64,000 nucleotides of DNA from Nitrospirales bacterium LBB_01 (lineage in GTDB: Bacteria > Nitrospirota > Thermodesulfovibrionia > Thermodesulfovibrionales > Magnetobacteriaceae): the NCBI GenBank assembly GCA_004376055.2, contig CP049016.1:2976001-3040000 (forward strand), read 5' to 3'. Position numbers and translations under genes: made by a program. This document shows, piece by piece, positions 53,288 through 62,822 of the stretch. The notes beneath the pieces were generated by a model. That model was not told the origin of the DNA, did no database searches, and worked only from the letters and a program-made list of their open reading frames with translations. Every line of letters starts with the position of its first letter. Positions within the stretch are counted from its first letter, which is position 1.

Positions 53288-55009
53288 ATGAAAAAAATAA
53301 AAACCTTCCTTTTTTTGCAAATGATTCTGCTATTTACCCTTGTCTGTGTTACTGGGGCATTTGCTGCAAATTCAAGTTCCAGCGCTAATTCAAACACATC
53401 TGAAAGCAACGAGGAGTCAGCTTACTACCACTACATGCTTGGAGTTATAGCTGAGGAACAAAACGATTGGCCTAAAGCACTAAAGGAGTTTAGAACAGCC
53501 CTGAAAGAGGACCCTGAGTCACCATACCTTAAGGTTCAGATAGCGTATGTGCTGCTACGGGAGGACAGAGCCGAGGATTCTATGAAGTTAACCGAGGACG
53601 TGCTAAAGAAACATCCAAACTATATACCGGCAATGAAGCTCTTAGGGGAATTATACAATGCACGGCACGGGTTAGAAGAATCTATTAAACTGTATGAGAA
53701 AATTATAAGCATAGACCCTGATGACACAGGATCAATAGTGTTTTTAGGTGCTCTGTACTTGTCTAAAAAGGATTACGAAAATGCTGGCAGAGTGCTAAGA
53801 GTGTTTGTTGACCGTGATCCCTCTAACGTCATGGGGAATTACTATCTGGGTATAATATTTTTGGAGACTAATGACCTTGATAATGCAACCAAATACTTAA
53901 AAATAGCTCTCACCCTCAATCCCTCCTTTGACCCAGCGCTCGTCTATATGGGCATAATAACCGAAATGAAGGGCAATAAGGATGAGGCGGCAAAGTACTA
54001 CAAGAGCGCACTTGCGATAAATTCCCAGAATTTAAAAGCCAGAGAGATGCTCTCCAGATTATACATGTCTAACAAGGACATCCCCAAAGCAATCGAAGAG
54101 CTTGAAGCGTTAAGCAAAGAGCTGCCTGAAAACATAGATATACATTTAAGAATCGGCCTTCTGTATCTTGAGGAGGAGGTCTTTGACAAAGCAGTAGATG
54201 AGTTTATTCTTGTCAAAACAGCTGCTCCTAATAACGTCCTTGTCAAATATTACCTGTCTTTAGCATATGAGGCAATGAAGAAAGTTGATTTGGCTATCGA
54301 GGAGTTAAAACAGGCTGTCAACATAGCTCCTAAAAATGTAAAAGCCTTCCTCAGATTGGCCTACCTGTATAAGGAAACTAAGGATTATGAAAAGGCTGCC
54401 CATTATTACGATGAGCTGCTTTCCTTTGATACATCAAAACCGGAGTATTTCCTATATGCTGCACTTGTTTACACCAGTATGAAAAATTATAACAGGGCAA
54501 TAGAGCTGCTTACAAACGCTCTTAATATCTATCCTGATAACGAGGAACTCTACCTGAATTTTGCAAATGTTTATGAGAAGATTGGTGACTTTGTAACGAT
54601 GGAGCGCTATATAAGAAAGGTGATTGAAATAAATCCTGATAACTCAGACGCTTTAAATTATCTTGGGTATTCGTTTGCTGACAGAGGGGAGAAGCTTGAT
54701 GAGGCGCTTGAACTTGTAAAAAGAGCTCTTAAACTTAAACCCGATAACGGTTATATCATGGACAGCCTTGCATGGGTTTATTACAAAAATGGAAAATACA
54801 AGGATGCTCTGAAAGAACAACAGAAGGCCATAAGTATTGTTAACGATGATGCAACCATATTTGAACATCTTGGTGATATATACTTGAAATTAGAAAACTA
54901 TGACAAAGCTGCGGCAGCATGGGAAAACTCCCTTAAACACTATAAAGATGAGGCCGGCCTTAAGAACAGAGTGGAAGAGAAAATAAAAAATCTACCAAAA
55001 CACGAGTAA
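53288..55009 (+). CDS. Exported TPR repeat protein
   Basis: 573 residues. A signal peptide covers about 1-26 with Ala-Phe-Ala-Ala at the cleavage site. The rest consists of some fourteen tetratricopeptide repeats, several close to consensus (AYLYKETKDYEKAAHYYDEL, LGYSFADRGEKLDEALELV). It should sit in the periplasm or outer membrane as a scaffold. Similar long TPR proteins are found with exopolysaccharide or outer-membrane assembly, but no partner is next to it. An unusual structured leader precedes it. GGAG lies 5 bases before the ATG. Confidence 0.92.
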   Translation: MKKIKTFLFLQMILLFTLVCVTGAFAANSSSSANSNTSESNEESAYYHYMLGVIAEEQNDWPKALKEFRTALKEDPESPYLKVQIAYVLLREDRAEDSMKLTEDVLKKHPNYIPAMKLLGELYNARHGLEESIKLYEKIISIDPDDTGSIVFLGALYLSKKDYENAGRVLRVFVDRDPSNVMGNYYLGIIFLETNDLDNATKYLKIALTLNPSFDPALVYMGIITEMKGNKDEAAKYYKSALAINSQNLKAREMLSRLYMSNKDIPKAIEELEALSKELPENIDIHLRIGLLYLEEEVFDKAVDEFILVKTAAPNNVLVKYYLSLAYEAMKKVDLAIEELKQAVNIAPKNVKAFLRLAYLYKETKDYEKAAHYYDELLSFDTSKPEYFLYAALVYTSMKNYNRAIELLTNALNIYPDNEELYLNFANVYEKIGDFVTMERYIRKVIEINPDNSDALNYLGYSFADRGEKLDEALELVKRALKLKPDNGYIMDSLAWVYYKNGKYKDALKEQQKAISIVNDDATIFEHLGDIYLKLENYDKAAAAWENSLKHYKDEAGLKNRVEEKIKNLPKHE

Positions 55010-55052
55010 GGGGTGAGGCACGAGAGCCGAATTAGCTACGCCCTCCCCCTTG

Positions 55053-56840
55053 TTACTTTACCTCAACGACTTTCTCCGGTATATTAACCTTAATGTAGAG
55101 ATCCCTTAACTGCTTTTTATCAACATCTGAAGGAGCGCCGCTTAGGGGGCAGACCGCCTTTTGAGTCTTAGGAAAGGCGATTACATCTCTGATTGATGCA
55201 GCGCCTACCATTATCATTATAAGCCTGTCAAGACCAAGCGCAAGTCCGCCGTGAGGCGGTGCGCCGTATTTTAGAGCGTCCAAAAGAAATCCAAATCTCT
55301 CAGCAGCCTCCTCAGCGCCGATTCCAATCATTTCAAATATCTTTTTCTGAAGCGCTGGACTGTGAATACGAACACTGCCGCCACCGATTTCTGAGCCGTT
55401 TAGCACTATGTCGTATGCCTTTGATTTAATGCTTGATAGATTAGTGACGCTGCCTGATAGTATCGCTTCAATATCAGCGTCCGTAGGCGATGTAAACGGA
55501 TGATGAATCGCAACAAATCGGTTTTCTTCTGAATCGTACTCAAAAAGAGGGAAATCCGTTATCCAGACAAAACTGTTCTTATTTTCTATGATGTTGGTGC
55601 GCTTTGCTATCTCTATCCGAAGCCGTCCTAAAACATCATTAACAGTTTTCCCGCTATCAGCGACAAAGAGCATCATATCCCCTTGTGCAGCCTGAAGTTT
55701 TTCAGTCATAGAGCGCATGGTATCTTCTTTAAAAAATTTGGCGATTGGGGATTCAAATCCATCCTTTATTTTTATCCAAGCCAGCCCCTTAGCGCCATAG
55801 GACTGCACCTCAGAAGTCAGCACATCTACCTCTTTGCGGGAAAGCCCTGCCATTCCCTTACCCAAAATTGCCTTTACTTTGCCCCCGGAGCTTAACACAT
55901 CAAGAAAAACCTTAAAATTGCTCTGTAACGCCTCTGGCGCCATATCAACAAGCGGCAATCCAAATCGTAAATCGGGCTTGTCACTTCCATACGTCTCCAT
56001 TGCATAGTCATATGTCATACGCTCTATTGGCGTTGCAATATCCTCGCCATTAACTTCTTTGAATAGCCGCTTAAGCAGTCCCTCAACAAGTATCATCACG
56101 TCATCTGCCTCAACAAATGACATCTCAAGATCAACCTGCGTAAATTCCGGCTGACGGTCGGCCCTTAAGTCCTCATCCCTAAAACATTTTACAATCTGAA
56201 AGTACCTGTCCGCCCCTGCTATCATAAGAATCTGTTTAAACAACTGCGGCGATTGAGGTAGCGCAAAAAAAGCCCCAGGATTTGTCCTGCTTGGCACAAG
56301 GTAATCCCGTGCGCCCTCAGGCGTAGATTTTGTTAACACCGGTGTTTCTATCTCAAGAAATCCCTGCACATCCAGATAATCACGGATTAGTTTACATGCC
56401 TTGTGACGCGTTATCAAATTTCCCATCATCTCAGGTCTTCTCAGGTCAAGGTATCTGTACCTAAGCCGCAGAGACTCAGATGCTTCTTTGGCCTCATCTA
56501 TGGTAAAGGGGAGCGGCTCACATCGGTTTAGAATGTTAAGCGTTTTTACATAAATTTCTACCTGACCGGTTGGAATGTCGGGGTTTTCCGTACCCTCCGG
56601 TCTTTTTCTGACCTCGCCGGTTACAGAAATCACATACTCGCCTCTTAGTTGATGAGCCGACACATGCGTCTCTGCGCTTACGTCCGTGCTAAATACTAAT
56701 TGCACTATGCCACCTCTGTCCCGTAAGTCGGCAAATATTAGCCCACCGTGATCGCGGCTTCTAAACACCCATCCGCTAAGGTTTACATCTTTTCCAATGT
56801 CATCAGATGTTAACTCCCCGCAGCCCTTAGTCCTAAACAT
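55053..56840 (-). CDS. aspS: Aspartyl-tRNA synthetase, bacterial type
   Basis: 595 residues. OB-fold anticodon domain (about 1-105), class II motif 2 (FRDEDLRADRQPEFTQ near 215), inserted GAD domain (about 290-415) and motif 3 (GGLALGLDRLIMI near 530) are all in place. It charges tRNA-Asp. Whether it also charges tRNA-Asn cannot be decided here. The start overlaps the end of the pseudouridine synthase gene by 8 bases. Confidence 0.97.
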   Translation of the reverse strand: MFRTKGCGELTSDDIGKDVNLSGWVFRSRDHGGLIFADLRDRGGIVQLVFSTDVSAETHVSAHQLRGEYVISVTGEVRKRPEGTENPDIPTGQVEIYVKTLNILNRCEPLPFTIDEAKEASESLRLRYRYLDLRRPEMMGNLITRHKACKLIRDYLDVQGFLEIETPVLTKSTPEGARDYLVPSRTNPGAFFALPQSPQLFKQILMIAGADRYFQIVKCFRDEDLRADRQPEFTQVDLEMSFVEADDVMILVEGLLKRLFKEVNGEDIATPIERMTYDYAMETYGSDKPDLRFGLPLVDMAPEALQSNFKVFLDVLSSGGKVKAILGKGMAGLSRKEVDVLTSEVQSYGAKGLAWIKIKDGFESPIAKFFKEDTMRSMTEKLQAAQGDMMLFVADSGKTVNDVLGRLRIEIAKRTNIIENKNSFVWITDFPLFEYDSEENRFVAIHHPFTSPTDADIEAILSGSVTNLSSIKSKAYDIVLNGSEIGGGSVRIHSPALQKKIFEMIGIGAEEAAERFGFLLDALKYGAPPHGGLALGLDRLIMIMVGAASIRDVIAFPKTQKAVCPLSGAPSDVDKKQLRDLYIKVNIPEKVVEVK

Positions 56841-57909
56841 CCCGCCTCCTGACTCGTCTCTTTGCAGTATCTATAGCGTCTAATTTTACAAAAGTCTTTT
56901 TGGGTTTTTCTCTTGCTTCAGTTCTGTGTTTGGTTTCCGATGGTTTTGCAGAGCTTGTTTTATCAAAAGAAAATGGTCTCTCTTTGGAAAATGGTCTCTC
57001 TTTAGATTTGCTGGTTTTCTCATATGAATATGATTTTTTCTCTGCTGGTTTCTCTGCTTTTTCAGAGAAATATGTTTTCCTGTCAATCGGTCTTCTTGCT
57101 TTCTCAAAGAAAGATGCTTTCTTCTCGGGTGGCTTATCTGTTCTTTCAACAGAAGCAGGCTTTTGTGCCAGTGTATCGGTATTTCCGGTTTCATCAAACA
57201 ACGATTTTAGCTCTTTTGGTGTAAGAAGTGCCCATGAACCGGGCTTCAGAGAGCCAAGTTTAATGCCGTTTATGGCAACACGTTTTAGTTTTGCCACGGG
57301 GTGTCTGAGCTGCTGGAGCATTCTCCTTATCTGCCGTTTTCTGCCCTCAAACAGAGTTATCTCTATCCACGTGTTAGACTCCGTGTCGGTGTCTTTGAGT
57401 CTCCTTACCTCAGATGGGGCTGTCATTCCGTCTTCAAGCATCACACCCTTTCGGAGTTTTTCCATTACGGCATCGGAAAATTCTCCTTTCACTTTTACAT
57501 GATACCGTTTAGGGATTTTTTTAGAGGGGTGCAGCACCCTGTGAGTAAGTTCTCCGTCATTAGTAAGAAGCAAGAGTCCCTCAGAGTCATAATCAAGCCG
57601 TCCCACAGGATACACTCGTGCGCCAATGCCCTCAATAAACTTAAGAATAGTGCGCCTACCCTCGGGGTCTTCAAGAGTTGTCATCACCTGCCGGGGTTTA
57701 TAAAATTTAGCATAAACTTTCTCTGCTGCATTGGCAGCGTGCAGGAGTTTGCCGTCAAGTTTTATGTGGTCACGTGACAAGTCTGCCTTATCGCCTAATT
57801 TTACAACCTTGCCGTTTAGTGTTACACGGCCCTCTTCAATCATCTCCTCAGCTTTTCTCCTTGAGGTTATTCCAAGCGAGGATATTATTTTTTGTATCCG
57901 TTCTTCCAT
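56833..57909 (-). CDS. RluB/RsuA-type pseudouridine synthase with basic C-terminal tail
   Basis: 358 residues. An S4 RNA-binding domain (about 1-60) precedes the catalytic domain with the GRLDYDSEGLLLLTNDGEL motif, whose Asp near residue 104 is the catalytic residue, and the KRQIRRML motif. It modifies uridine in rRNA. After residue 240 there is a roughly 115-residue tail of Lys/Glu/Ser/Pro repeats (KPAEKKSYSYEK, KERPFSKERPFS) ending in RRVRRRDV, absent from standard RluB. Such a tail probably binds RNA or ribosomes. Confidence 0.9.
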   Translation of the reverse strand: MEERIQKIISSLGITSRRKAEEMIEEGRVTLNGKVVKLGDKADLSRDHIKLDGKLLHAANAAEKVYAKFYKPRQVMTTLEDPEGRRTILKFIEGIGARVYPVGRLDYDSEGLLLLTNDGELTHRVLHPSKKIPKRYHVKVKGEFSDAVMEKLRKGVMLEDGMTAPSEVRRLKDTDTESNTWIEITLFEGRKRQIRRMLQQLRHPVAKLKRVAINGIKLGSLKPGSWALLTPKELKSLFDETGNTDTLAQKPASVERTDKPPEKKASFFEKARRPIDRKTYFSEKAEKPAEKKSYSYEKTSKSKERPFSKERPFSFDKTSSAKPSETKHRTEAREKPKKTFVKLDAIDTAKRRVRRRDV

Positions 57910-57957
57910 AACTTTAATTTTAACATAAAACGTTTGTTTTTAATGCTTTTTTTTAAT

Positions 57958-58443
57958 TCAGGAGGGTTCGTTAGTTTCCTCCAGTGTGGTTAGGTCCTCA
58001 ACCCCAGCCATATCTGCAAGCATCTTTGTGTATTTCCTGAGCTCCACTTGCAGTAACGATAGTTCATCTCTAAATTCTTTCTGCTTTACTGGATCATCAA
58101 AATAACCCTTAAGACTTCGTAGATGCCACTTTGCTGTAAATGGGCGAACAACCTGATTTAATACAACAATCGCTATTTTTGCAAACTCAGCACAGTCCTT
58201 TGTGTGGTTTTTCAGCACCTGACGGGTAATTGCAAAAAGGGAAAAGACACTATCAAGCGCAGTTTTTTCGTCTCCATGTACAGGATCCAATGGTTGTGTA
58301 GTTATACGAGTGAGCAACTCAACATACAATTCCCAGGCTGCATCTTTATCTTCGTTTTGAGGTTTCCATTCCATCTCTAAAAATGACGCTTTTATCTTTA
58401 AAGATTTCATATCCCAATTTTCCAGCCACTTACTCCATTTCAT
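57958..58443 (-). CDS. Conserved-looking hypothetical protein, 161 residues
   Basis: No family assigned. The protein is helical, with Trp-rich N-terminus (KWSKWLENWDM), a central ALDSVFSLFAITRQVLKNH segment, and VVRPFTAKWHLRSL near residue 104, followed by an acidic C-terminus. No signal peptide or membrane helix. It is a real gene: an AGGAGG site sits 5 bases before the ATG, and a near-consensus promoter lies upstream. It stands alone between convergent and divergent neighbours. Confidence 0.75.
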   Translation of the reverse strand: MKWSKWLENWDMKSLKIKASFLEMEWKPQNEDKDAAWELYVELLTRITTQPLDPVHGDEKTALDSVFSLFAITRQVLKNHTKDCAEFAKIAIVVLNQVVRPFTAKWHLRSLKGYFDDPVKQKEFRDELSLLQVELRKYTKMLADMAGVEDLTTLEETNEPS

Positions 58444-58497
58444 TTTTACCTCCTAAGACTGTGAGAACCCTAAAGATATTATTAAACTAATTTCTGT

Positions 58498-58526
58498 ATA
58501 ATATCGGAACTTATATGTTAGGTCAA
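58498..58526 (-). promoter_or_regulatory. Sigma-70 promoter of the 161-residue gene
   Basis: On the minus strand, TTGACC (58526-58521), a 17-base spacer and TATTAT (58503-58498). The distance to the ATG is about 50 bases. Confidence 0.65.
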
Positions 58527-58702
58527 GACTTTAACTTGGTCTTTGCAACAACCTTGACTTTTCTTGACCTTCAATTGTTAAAATAAGAGCACATATAAAT
58601 GAAGGAAATTAGCTTCTTAAATGCTTTTACCCGCAAGATTCGGTAAAGAATCTGTTAGAATAATAACAAGGACTTTAGTTAAGTGTGTAACACATTGGTT
58701 TA

Positions 58703-59440
58703 TTGGTGAATAAGGCTGCAGAGAATATATATTTTGTTTTAATTGAGCCTAAAGAGCCCGGAAATATTGGGGCATCCGCGCGGGCTATCAAAAACATGGG
58801 ATTTTCAAATCTTGTACTGGTAAATCCCGAGGGTCACCTGACAATGGACGCCTACCTGTTTGCCCATGGTGCTGAGGATGTGTTAGAGCAGGCCGTAGTA
58901 TGCACAGGGCTTGAGGAGGCCGTAGGTCAGATGCACCTTGTCATTGGCCTGTCAAGGCGTTTTGGTAAAACCCGAGGCGTTTTTATGCCCATTGCTGAGG
59001 CTGCCAAAACCGTTCTTTCCAGCTCGTCTGAAGGCAAAGTAGCGCTCCTTTTTGGACGGGAAAACAATGGACTTAACAACAAAGAGGTGGAATCCTGCGG
59101 CTTTATTGCTTTTATTCCCACCTCTACTGCCCAACCCTCGCTTAACCTTGCTCAGGCTGTCCTTCTTACGGCATATGAGTTGTCAAATATTTTCGTTTTA
59201 GATTCTGCTTTTAAAGTTAAACCAAAGGCCACCACGTATCAGTTGAATCAACTCTATGACAGAATCGAAAGCACTCTTAATGCGTCAGGGTATGGCAGCC
59301 GCGGCAGCCAGGACTTAAGAGCAGAGGTCATGCGCAACATAAAACACCTGCTTGGCCGCTGTGGTATAATGGTGTGGGAGGTAGATATGATTCACGGGAT
59401 ACTTAGTCATATAAATAATAAAATTTTAGAGGAGGGTTAA
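58703..59440 (+). CDS. SpoU/TrmJ-type RNA 2'-O-methyltransferase
   Basis: 245 residues of the SPOUT superfamily. The motif LIEPKEPGNIGASARAIKNMG near residue 10, ALLFGRENNGLNN near residue 113 and the knot helix PSLNLAQAVLLTAYEL near residue 143 match TrmJ, which methylates position 32 of tRNA. The C-terminal 80-residue helical extension is also TrmJ-like. The start is TTG 58703 or the GTG just after it; no good ribosome-binding site is seen. It ends 6 bp before the L,D-transpeptidase gene. Confidence 0.9.
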   Translation: MVNKAAENIYFVLIEPKEPGNIGASARAIKNMGFSNLVLVNPEGHLTMDAYLFAHGAEDVLEQAVVCTGLEEAVGQMHLVIGLSRRFGKTRGVFMPIAEAAKTVLSSSSEGKVALLFGRENNGLNNKEVESCGFIAFIPTSTAQPSLNLAQAVLLTAYELSNIFVLDSAFKVKPKATTYQLNQLYDRIESTLNASGYGSRGSQDLRAEVMRNIKHLLGRCGIMVWEVDMIHGILSHINNKILEEG

Positions 59441-59446
59441 CTTCTT

Positions 59447-60349
59447 ATGTATCATTTAACAGGCGCAATATTGAGTTTATTTATTTTGATAGCGGGTGGA
59501 AATACTTTTGCTGCAGGGACCTTTTCAATTAGCGATACCTCAAGGCAAATCATAGGAGTTGAGCAGACATACACGGTGACTGACAAAGAAGATACACTTC
59601 ATGATATTGCGCTTGCTTACGGAATAGGTTATAACGCTATAGTTTCCGCTAATAGCTCTGTAGATCCGTGGCTTCCTGATGTCGGCGATATTATTAAAAT
59701 TCCAACACGATGGATTATCCCCGAGGTTCTACACGAGGGGATTCTCATAAATCTTGCCGAGATGAGGCTTTACTATTTTTTTAAAGTTAAGAATCACAAA
59801 TTTGTCAAAACTTTTCCCGTGGGAGTCGGTGATGAGGGGTATTCAACACCGCTTGGCACCTTACACATAGTTGGGAAAGTTGTTAATCCAGTATGGAGAG
59901 TGCCTCAGCACATACGAAAAGAGTATCCACATCTGCCGGCCTTAGTACAACCTGGACCTGACAACCCCCTTGGTAAATACTGGCTTCAACTCTCTATAAA
60001 AGGTTATGGCATCCATGGCAACAACATCGCATACAGTGTCGGTCACAGGGCAAGCAGCGGCTGCATAAGAATGTACAACGAGCAGGTGGAAAACTTGTTT
60101 CAATATATTAAGGTCAAAGATATAGTAAAAATCATCAATGAGCCGGTGAAAGTAGCAAAGCAGGACAACAAGGTGTATATTGAAGTTCACAACAACTATA
60201 ACGATGATAACATAACTAAAGAGGATGTGCTGTCTGCAATGGCTCTTAAGAAACTGAGTGGGAAGGACCTGCTTAAATACGTTGATACCGGCTTACTAAA
60301 CATTGCTATTAAAGAAGCAACAGGCCTTCCCACCGTAATTTCTAAGTAA
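59447..60349 (+). CDS. L,D-transpeptidase (YkuD) with LysM domain
   Basis: 300 residues. A signal peptide (about 1-24), a LysM peptidoglycan-binding domain (about 44-86, ending in GDIIKIPTR) and a YkuD domain (about 95-225). The catalytic HGNN His and SSGCIRMYN Cys are both present near residues 187 and 205. It makes 3-3 crosslinks in peptidoglycan or links a lipoprotein to it. The facing gene encodes an Lpp-like lipoprotein, which suggests the second role. Confidence 0.93.
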   Translation: MYHLTGAILSLFILIAGGNTFAAGTFSISDTSRQIIGVEQTYTVTDKEDTLHDIALAYGIGYNAIVSANSSVDPWLPDVGDIIKIPTRWIIPEVLHEGILINLAEMRLYYFFKVKNHKFVKTFPVGVGDEGYSTPLGTLHIVGKVVNPVWRVPQHIRKEYPHLPALVQPGPDNPLGKYWLQLSIKGYGIHGNNIAYSVGHRASSGCIRMYNEQVENLFQYIKVKDIVKIINEPVKVAKQDNKVYIEVHNNYNDDNITKEDVLSAMALKKLSGKDLLKYVDTGLLNIAIKEATGLPTVISK

Positions 60350-60358
60350 AAGAGCTTT

Positions 60359-60634
60359 TTAGTGCTTTTTTAAGCCCTTTTTGAAACCCTTTTCGCACTT
60401 CTCAGCGGCTCTTTCTGCCTTTCTTGCTGATTCCTCAGCGCTGGTTGCTGCTGCAGATGCTTTCTTAGCTGCTGAATCTGCTCTGTCAGCTGCCATTTTA
60501 GCCTCATCAGCTGATTTCTTAGCGCTGTCTTTTGCGCTTTCAAGATATGCCTTGTCCTCTTTGCTGAGCTCATACGTACAGCCAAAGGTTACGAGCGTAA
60601 AGGCCAACAACAGTAATAACGTGATATGTTTCAT
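60359..60634 (-). CDS. Lpp-like alanine-zipper lipoprotein
   Basis: 91 residues. A lipobox VTFGC gives a mature protein starting with Cys 19. The rest is an Ala-rich heptad coil (SAKKSADEAKMAADRADSAA and further) similar to Braun lipoprotein and its relatives, ending in FKKGLKKH. In E. coli the terminal Lys of Lpp is joined to peptidoglycan by a YkuD enzyme; here the last residue is His with two Lys just before it. It is convergent with the L,D-transpeptidase gene, 9 bp away. Confidence 0.85.
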   Translation of the reverse strand: MKHITLLLLLAFTLVTFGCTYELSKEDKAYLESAKDSAKKSADEAKMAADRADSAAKKASAAATSAEESARKAERAAEKCEKGFKKGLKKH

Positions 60635-60853
60635 ACGTTACTCCTCCCTTCAAAGGTTTTTTCATGATAACCGCCTGAATGTGCGGTTTTTAGCAAGCCC
60701 TTGTACAACATAATATGGTGCTATCTTAAAACATCTAAGTTAAATAAATCAAGTATTTTTTTATATAATTTTCTCCTGTTAAAAACCGGCTTACAGAACA
60801 CCTCTAACTCACCATAAACCTCATCAGTTTCTGATTGCAACGCAATACTCATC

Positions 60854-62344
60854 CTAAGGCAGTTTAACCGGCAGATGTCCGCTCATAGGGCTCTCCCCCA
60901 TAAGACAGCGTAACACTGCCCTTTCAGCCTTTTCAGAGGAATCATAAGCGGCAATCAACACATCAGCCTCCTCAAAATGCTTCAACACATAAGGATTTCC
61001 AAATGATATAACGGTTGTGTGTCCTGCTCGTTTTATTATGCGTTTTAATGACCTTATTTCCATATCGGAGACACAGAAGTTTTTACTGAAGGCTGACACA
61101 GATGTGTATATGGCTGCAACTACCCGTTTGCCGTCAATAAAGGGTTTATCCATAATATTATTTCCTCCAAACAGGGTATATAAAAACACCTTAGAGGAGA
61201 AACCGCCTAAATATATAAATTTAACATCGCAAGGTTTTTCCGTAAAAGATGGCAGATCGCCTTTAACTAATGTTATAGACTTATCAAATAACCTGAGGGA
61301 CAAGTCATCATGGGTTTTATAGTCAACATAGGTTGTGTCGGTTTTTTTTAGCTTTTTTCTTAAATTAAGAACCCTCTTAAAGGACTCATATACACGTTCC
61401 ACTTTAAGAATTCCTGTCTCTATGGAATCATTAAGCTCCGACACAGCACGCATAACATTAACAGGGTGCAGCAAGATGTCACCCCCTGCATTTATACACT
61501 TTGTGTGAACAGAGTCAATTCCTTTAAGTGCATCCATGTTAAGAGCATCGGTTAGAATAAGGCCTTCAAACGATAGGGTTTTCCTGAGCATATTTGTTAC
61601 GATTTCCTCTGAGACTGTGGCAGGGAGCGAGTCTATCAACGGGAGGCTCAAATGGCCTACCATGATGGAGTCAACTCCGGCGTCTATGGCCTCTTTAAAC
61701 GGAATCAGCTCAAGCGCATTAAGTTCAGTGAGGGTTTTATTTATTTCAGGAAGCGTCAGGTGCGAATCACTCAGAGTGGAGCCGTGGCCTGGAAAATGTT
61801 TAGCAGAGGTGATAAGCCCGGTCTCCTTTATGGTTTCAATATAGAGGCGGCTATACCATGCAGTTATTACCGGGTCATCAGAGAAAGCCCTGTTACATAT
61901 TATTGGGTTAAGGGAATTTGTGTTAACATCCACAACTGGAATAAGTGGCATATTGATACCCACATCAGCAGCCTCAGCACAAATTGACTTTAAAAGCATC
62001 CGGATTTCCTGTGAATCAGTATCGTCTCTTCTATAACATGCGGCAGAAACAGCCATCTGGCATGGGAAAACTGTTGTGCCATCCACCTGCTGCCCGACTC
62101 CCTTTTCTATGTCTGAGGCAATCAGAAGCGGATAGTCGCTCTGATTTTGAAGTACGGTAAGGAATTCCTTTATTTCATTGCGTTTACCGCCAAAGAGCAA
62201 AAAACCAGCAATACCTTTCTTAGCAAGGTCAATGTATTCCTGCCGCTTTTTGGCAGAATTAAGAAATGCTCCGTCAAGCCGGCATATTATCAGCCCGTAT
62301 AGTGCCCTTGTCAATGAATCATCTGCTGTCAGCATGTCGTCCAT
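60854..62344 (-). CDS. nagZ: Glycoside hydrolase family 3 beta-N-acetylhexosaminidase
   Basis: 496 residues. The GH3 catalytic domain has the NagZ signature KHFPGHGSTLSDSHLTLP near residue 180 and the nucleophile Asp in LILTDALNMDAL near residue 260. No signal peptide, so it acts in the cytoplasm on recycled peptidoglycan fragments. The C-terminal 180 residues form a second domain, as in longer GH3 enzymes. It is separated from its neighbours and probably has its own promoter. Confidence 0.92.
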   Translation of the reverse strand: MDDMLTADDSLTRALYGLIICRLDGAFLNSAKKRQEYIDLAKKGIAGFLLFGGKRNEIKEFLTVLQNQSDYPLLIASDIEKGVGQQVDGTTVFPCQMAVSAACYRRDDTDSQEIRMLLKSICAEAADVGINMPLIPVVDVNTNSLNPIICNRAFSDDPVITAWYSRLYIETIKETGLITSAKHFPGHGSTLSDSHLTLPEINKTLTELNALELIPFKEAIDAGVDSIMVGHLSLPLIDSLPATVSEEIVTNMLRKTLSFEGLILTDALNMDALKGIDSVHTKCINAGGDILLHPVNVMRAVSELNDSIETGILKVERVYESFKRVLNLRKKLKKTDTTYVDYKTHDDLSLRLFDKSITLVKGDLPSFTEKPCDVKFIYLGGFSSKVFLYTLFGGNNIMDKPFIDGKRVVAAIYTSVSAFSKNFCVSDMEIRSLKRIIKRAGHTTVISFGNPYVLKHFEEADVLIAAYDSSEKAERAVLRCLMGESPMSGHLPVKLP

Positions 62345-62487
62345 GAAAGAGAGTGTATCAAAAAAGACCGTTACGTTACAACATTTTTCCCGGTCTGCAG
62401 GAAAAATTTTCCTTAAAACAGAAAATATTACTCAGACGTCAGAAGTTAATACCCTCGAAAGTGTTGAGTATAAGCGCTTTGTTTATT

Positions 62488-62503
62488 TGGCATAACATTT
62501 GCA
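62488..62503 (+). promoter_or_regulatory. Sigma-54 promoter of a 66-residue gene
   Basis: TGGCATAACATTTGCA has GG and GC ten bases apart and fits TGGCAY-N5-TTGCA. Predicted start near 62513, about 70 bases before the ATG at 62582. Confidence 0.7.
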
Positions 62504-62581
62504 TAGTATATAACAGTTAAACGTTTGCGGCTTAATGAAATTTAATTGTACTGAAAAGATATTTAACAAAGGAGGTACACA

Positions 62582-62782
62582 ATGAATGCGAAGGAAACAG
62601 TAGTAGTAAAGGGATCAGTTCCGTTTGATATGCTTGATGAGGACGAACAGATAATGTCAGTGATAATGGCTCTAAGACAGCACGGAAAGATTGATTTGCC
62701 CATGAACGACAACTTTGAAAGGGCTGTCAGACAGGTAAGAGAAGAGACCGCATCAATTACAATGCCTTACTATACGAAATAA
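62582..62782 (+). CDS. Small acidic protein, 66 residues, sigma-54 dependent
   Basis: A small soluble protein (VVVKGSVPFDMLDEDEQIMS near the N-terminus, ending MPYYTK). No family is recognised. A perfect AAAGGAGG site lies upstream of the ATG. A sigma-54 promoter precedes it, and a strong 15-bp hairpin follows at 62823. It appears to be a one-gene unit. The conserved-looking amphipathic centre (QIMSVIMALRQHGKIDLPM) could be a helix-turn unit or protein-binding segment. Confidence 0.75.
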   Translation: MNAKETVVVKGSVPFDMLDEDEQIMSVIMALRQHGKIDLPMNDNFERAVRQVREETASITMPYYTK

Positions 62783-62822
62783 GACGTTGCTCTAAATACA
62801 CATCCTCCTCCAACCCCCGGAT

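Noticed and set aside
56900-57502. A 200-codon plus-strand frame opposite the pseudouridine synthase tail
   Set aside because: It mirrors the low-complexity tail of the real gene and has no ribosome-binding site.
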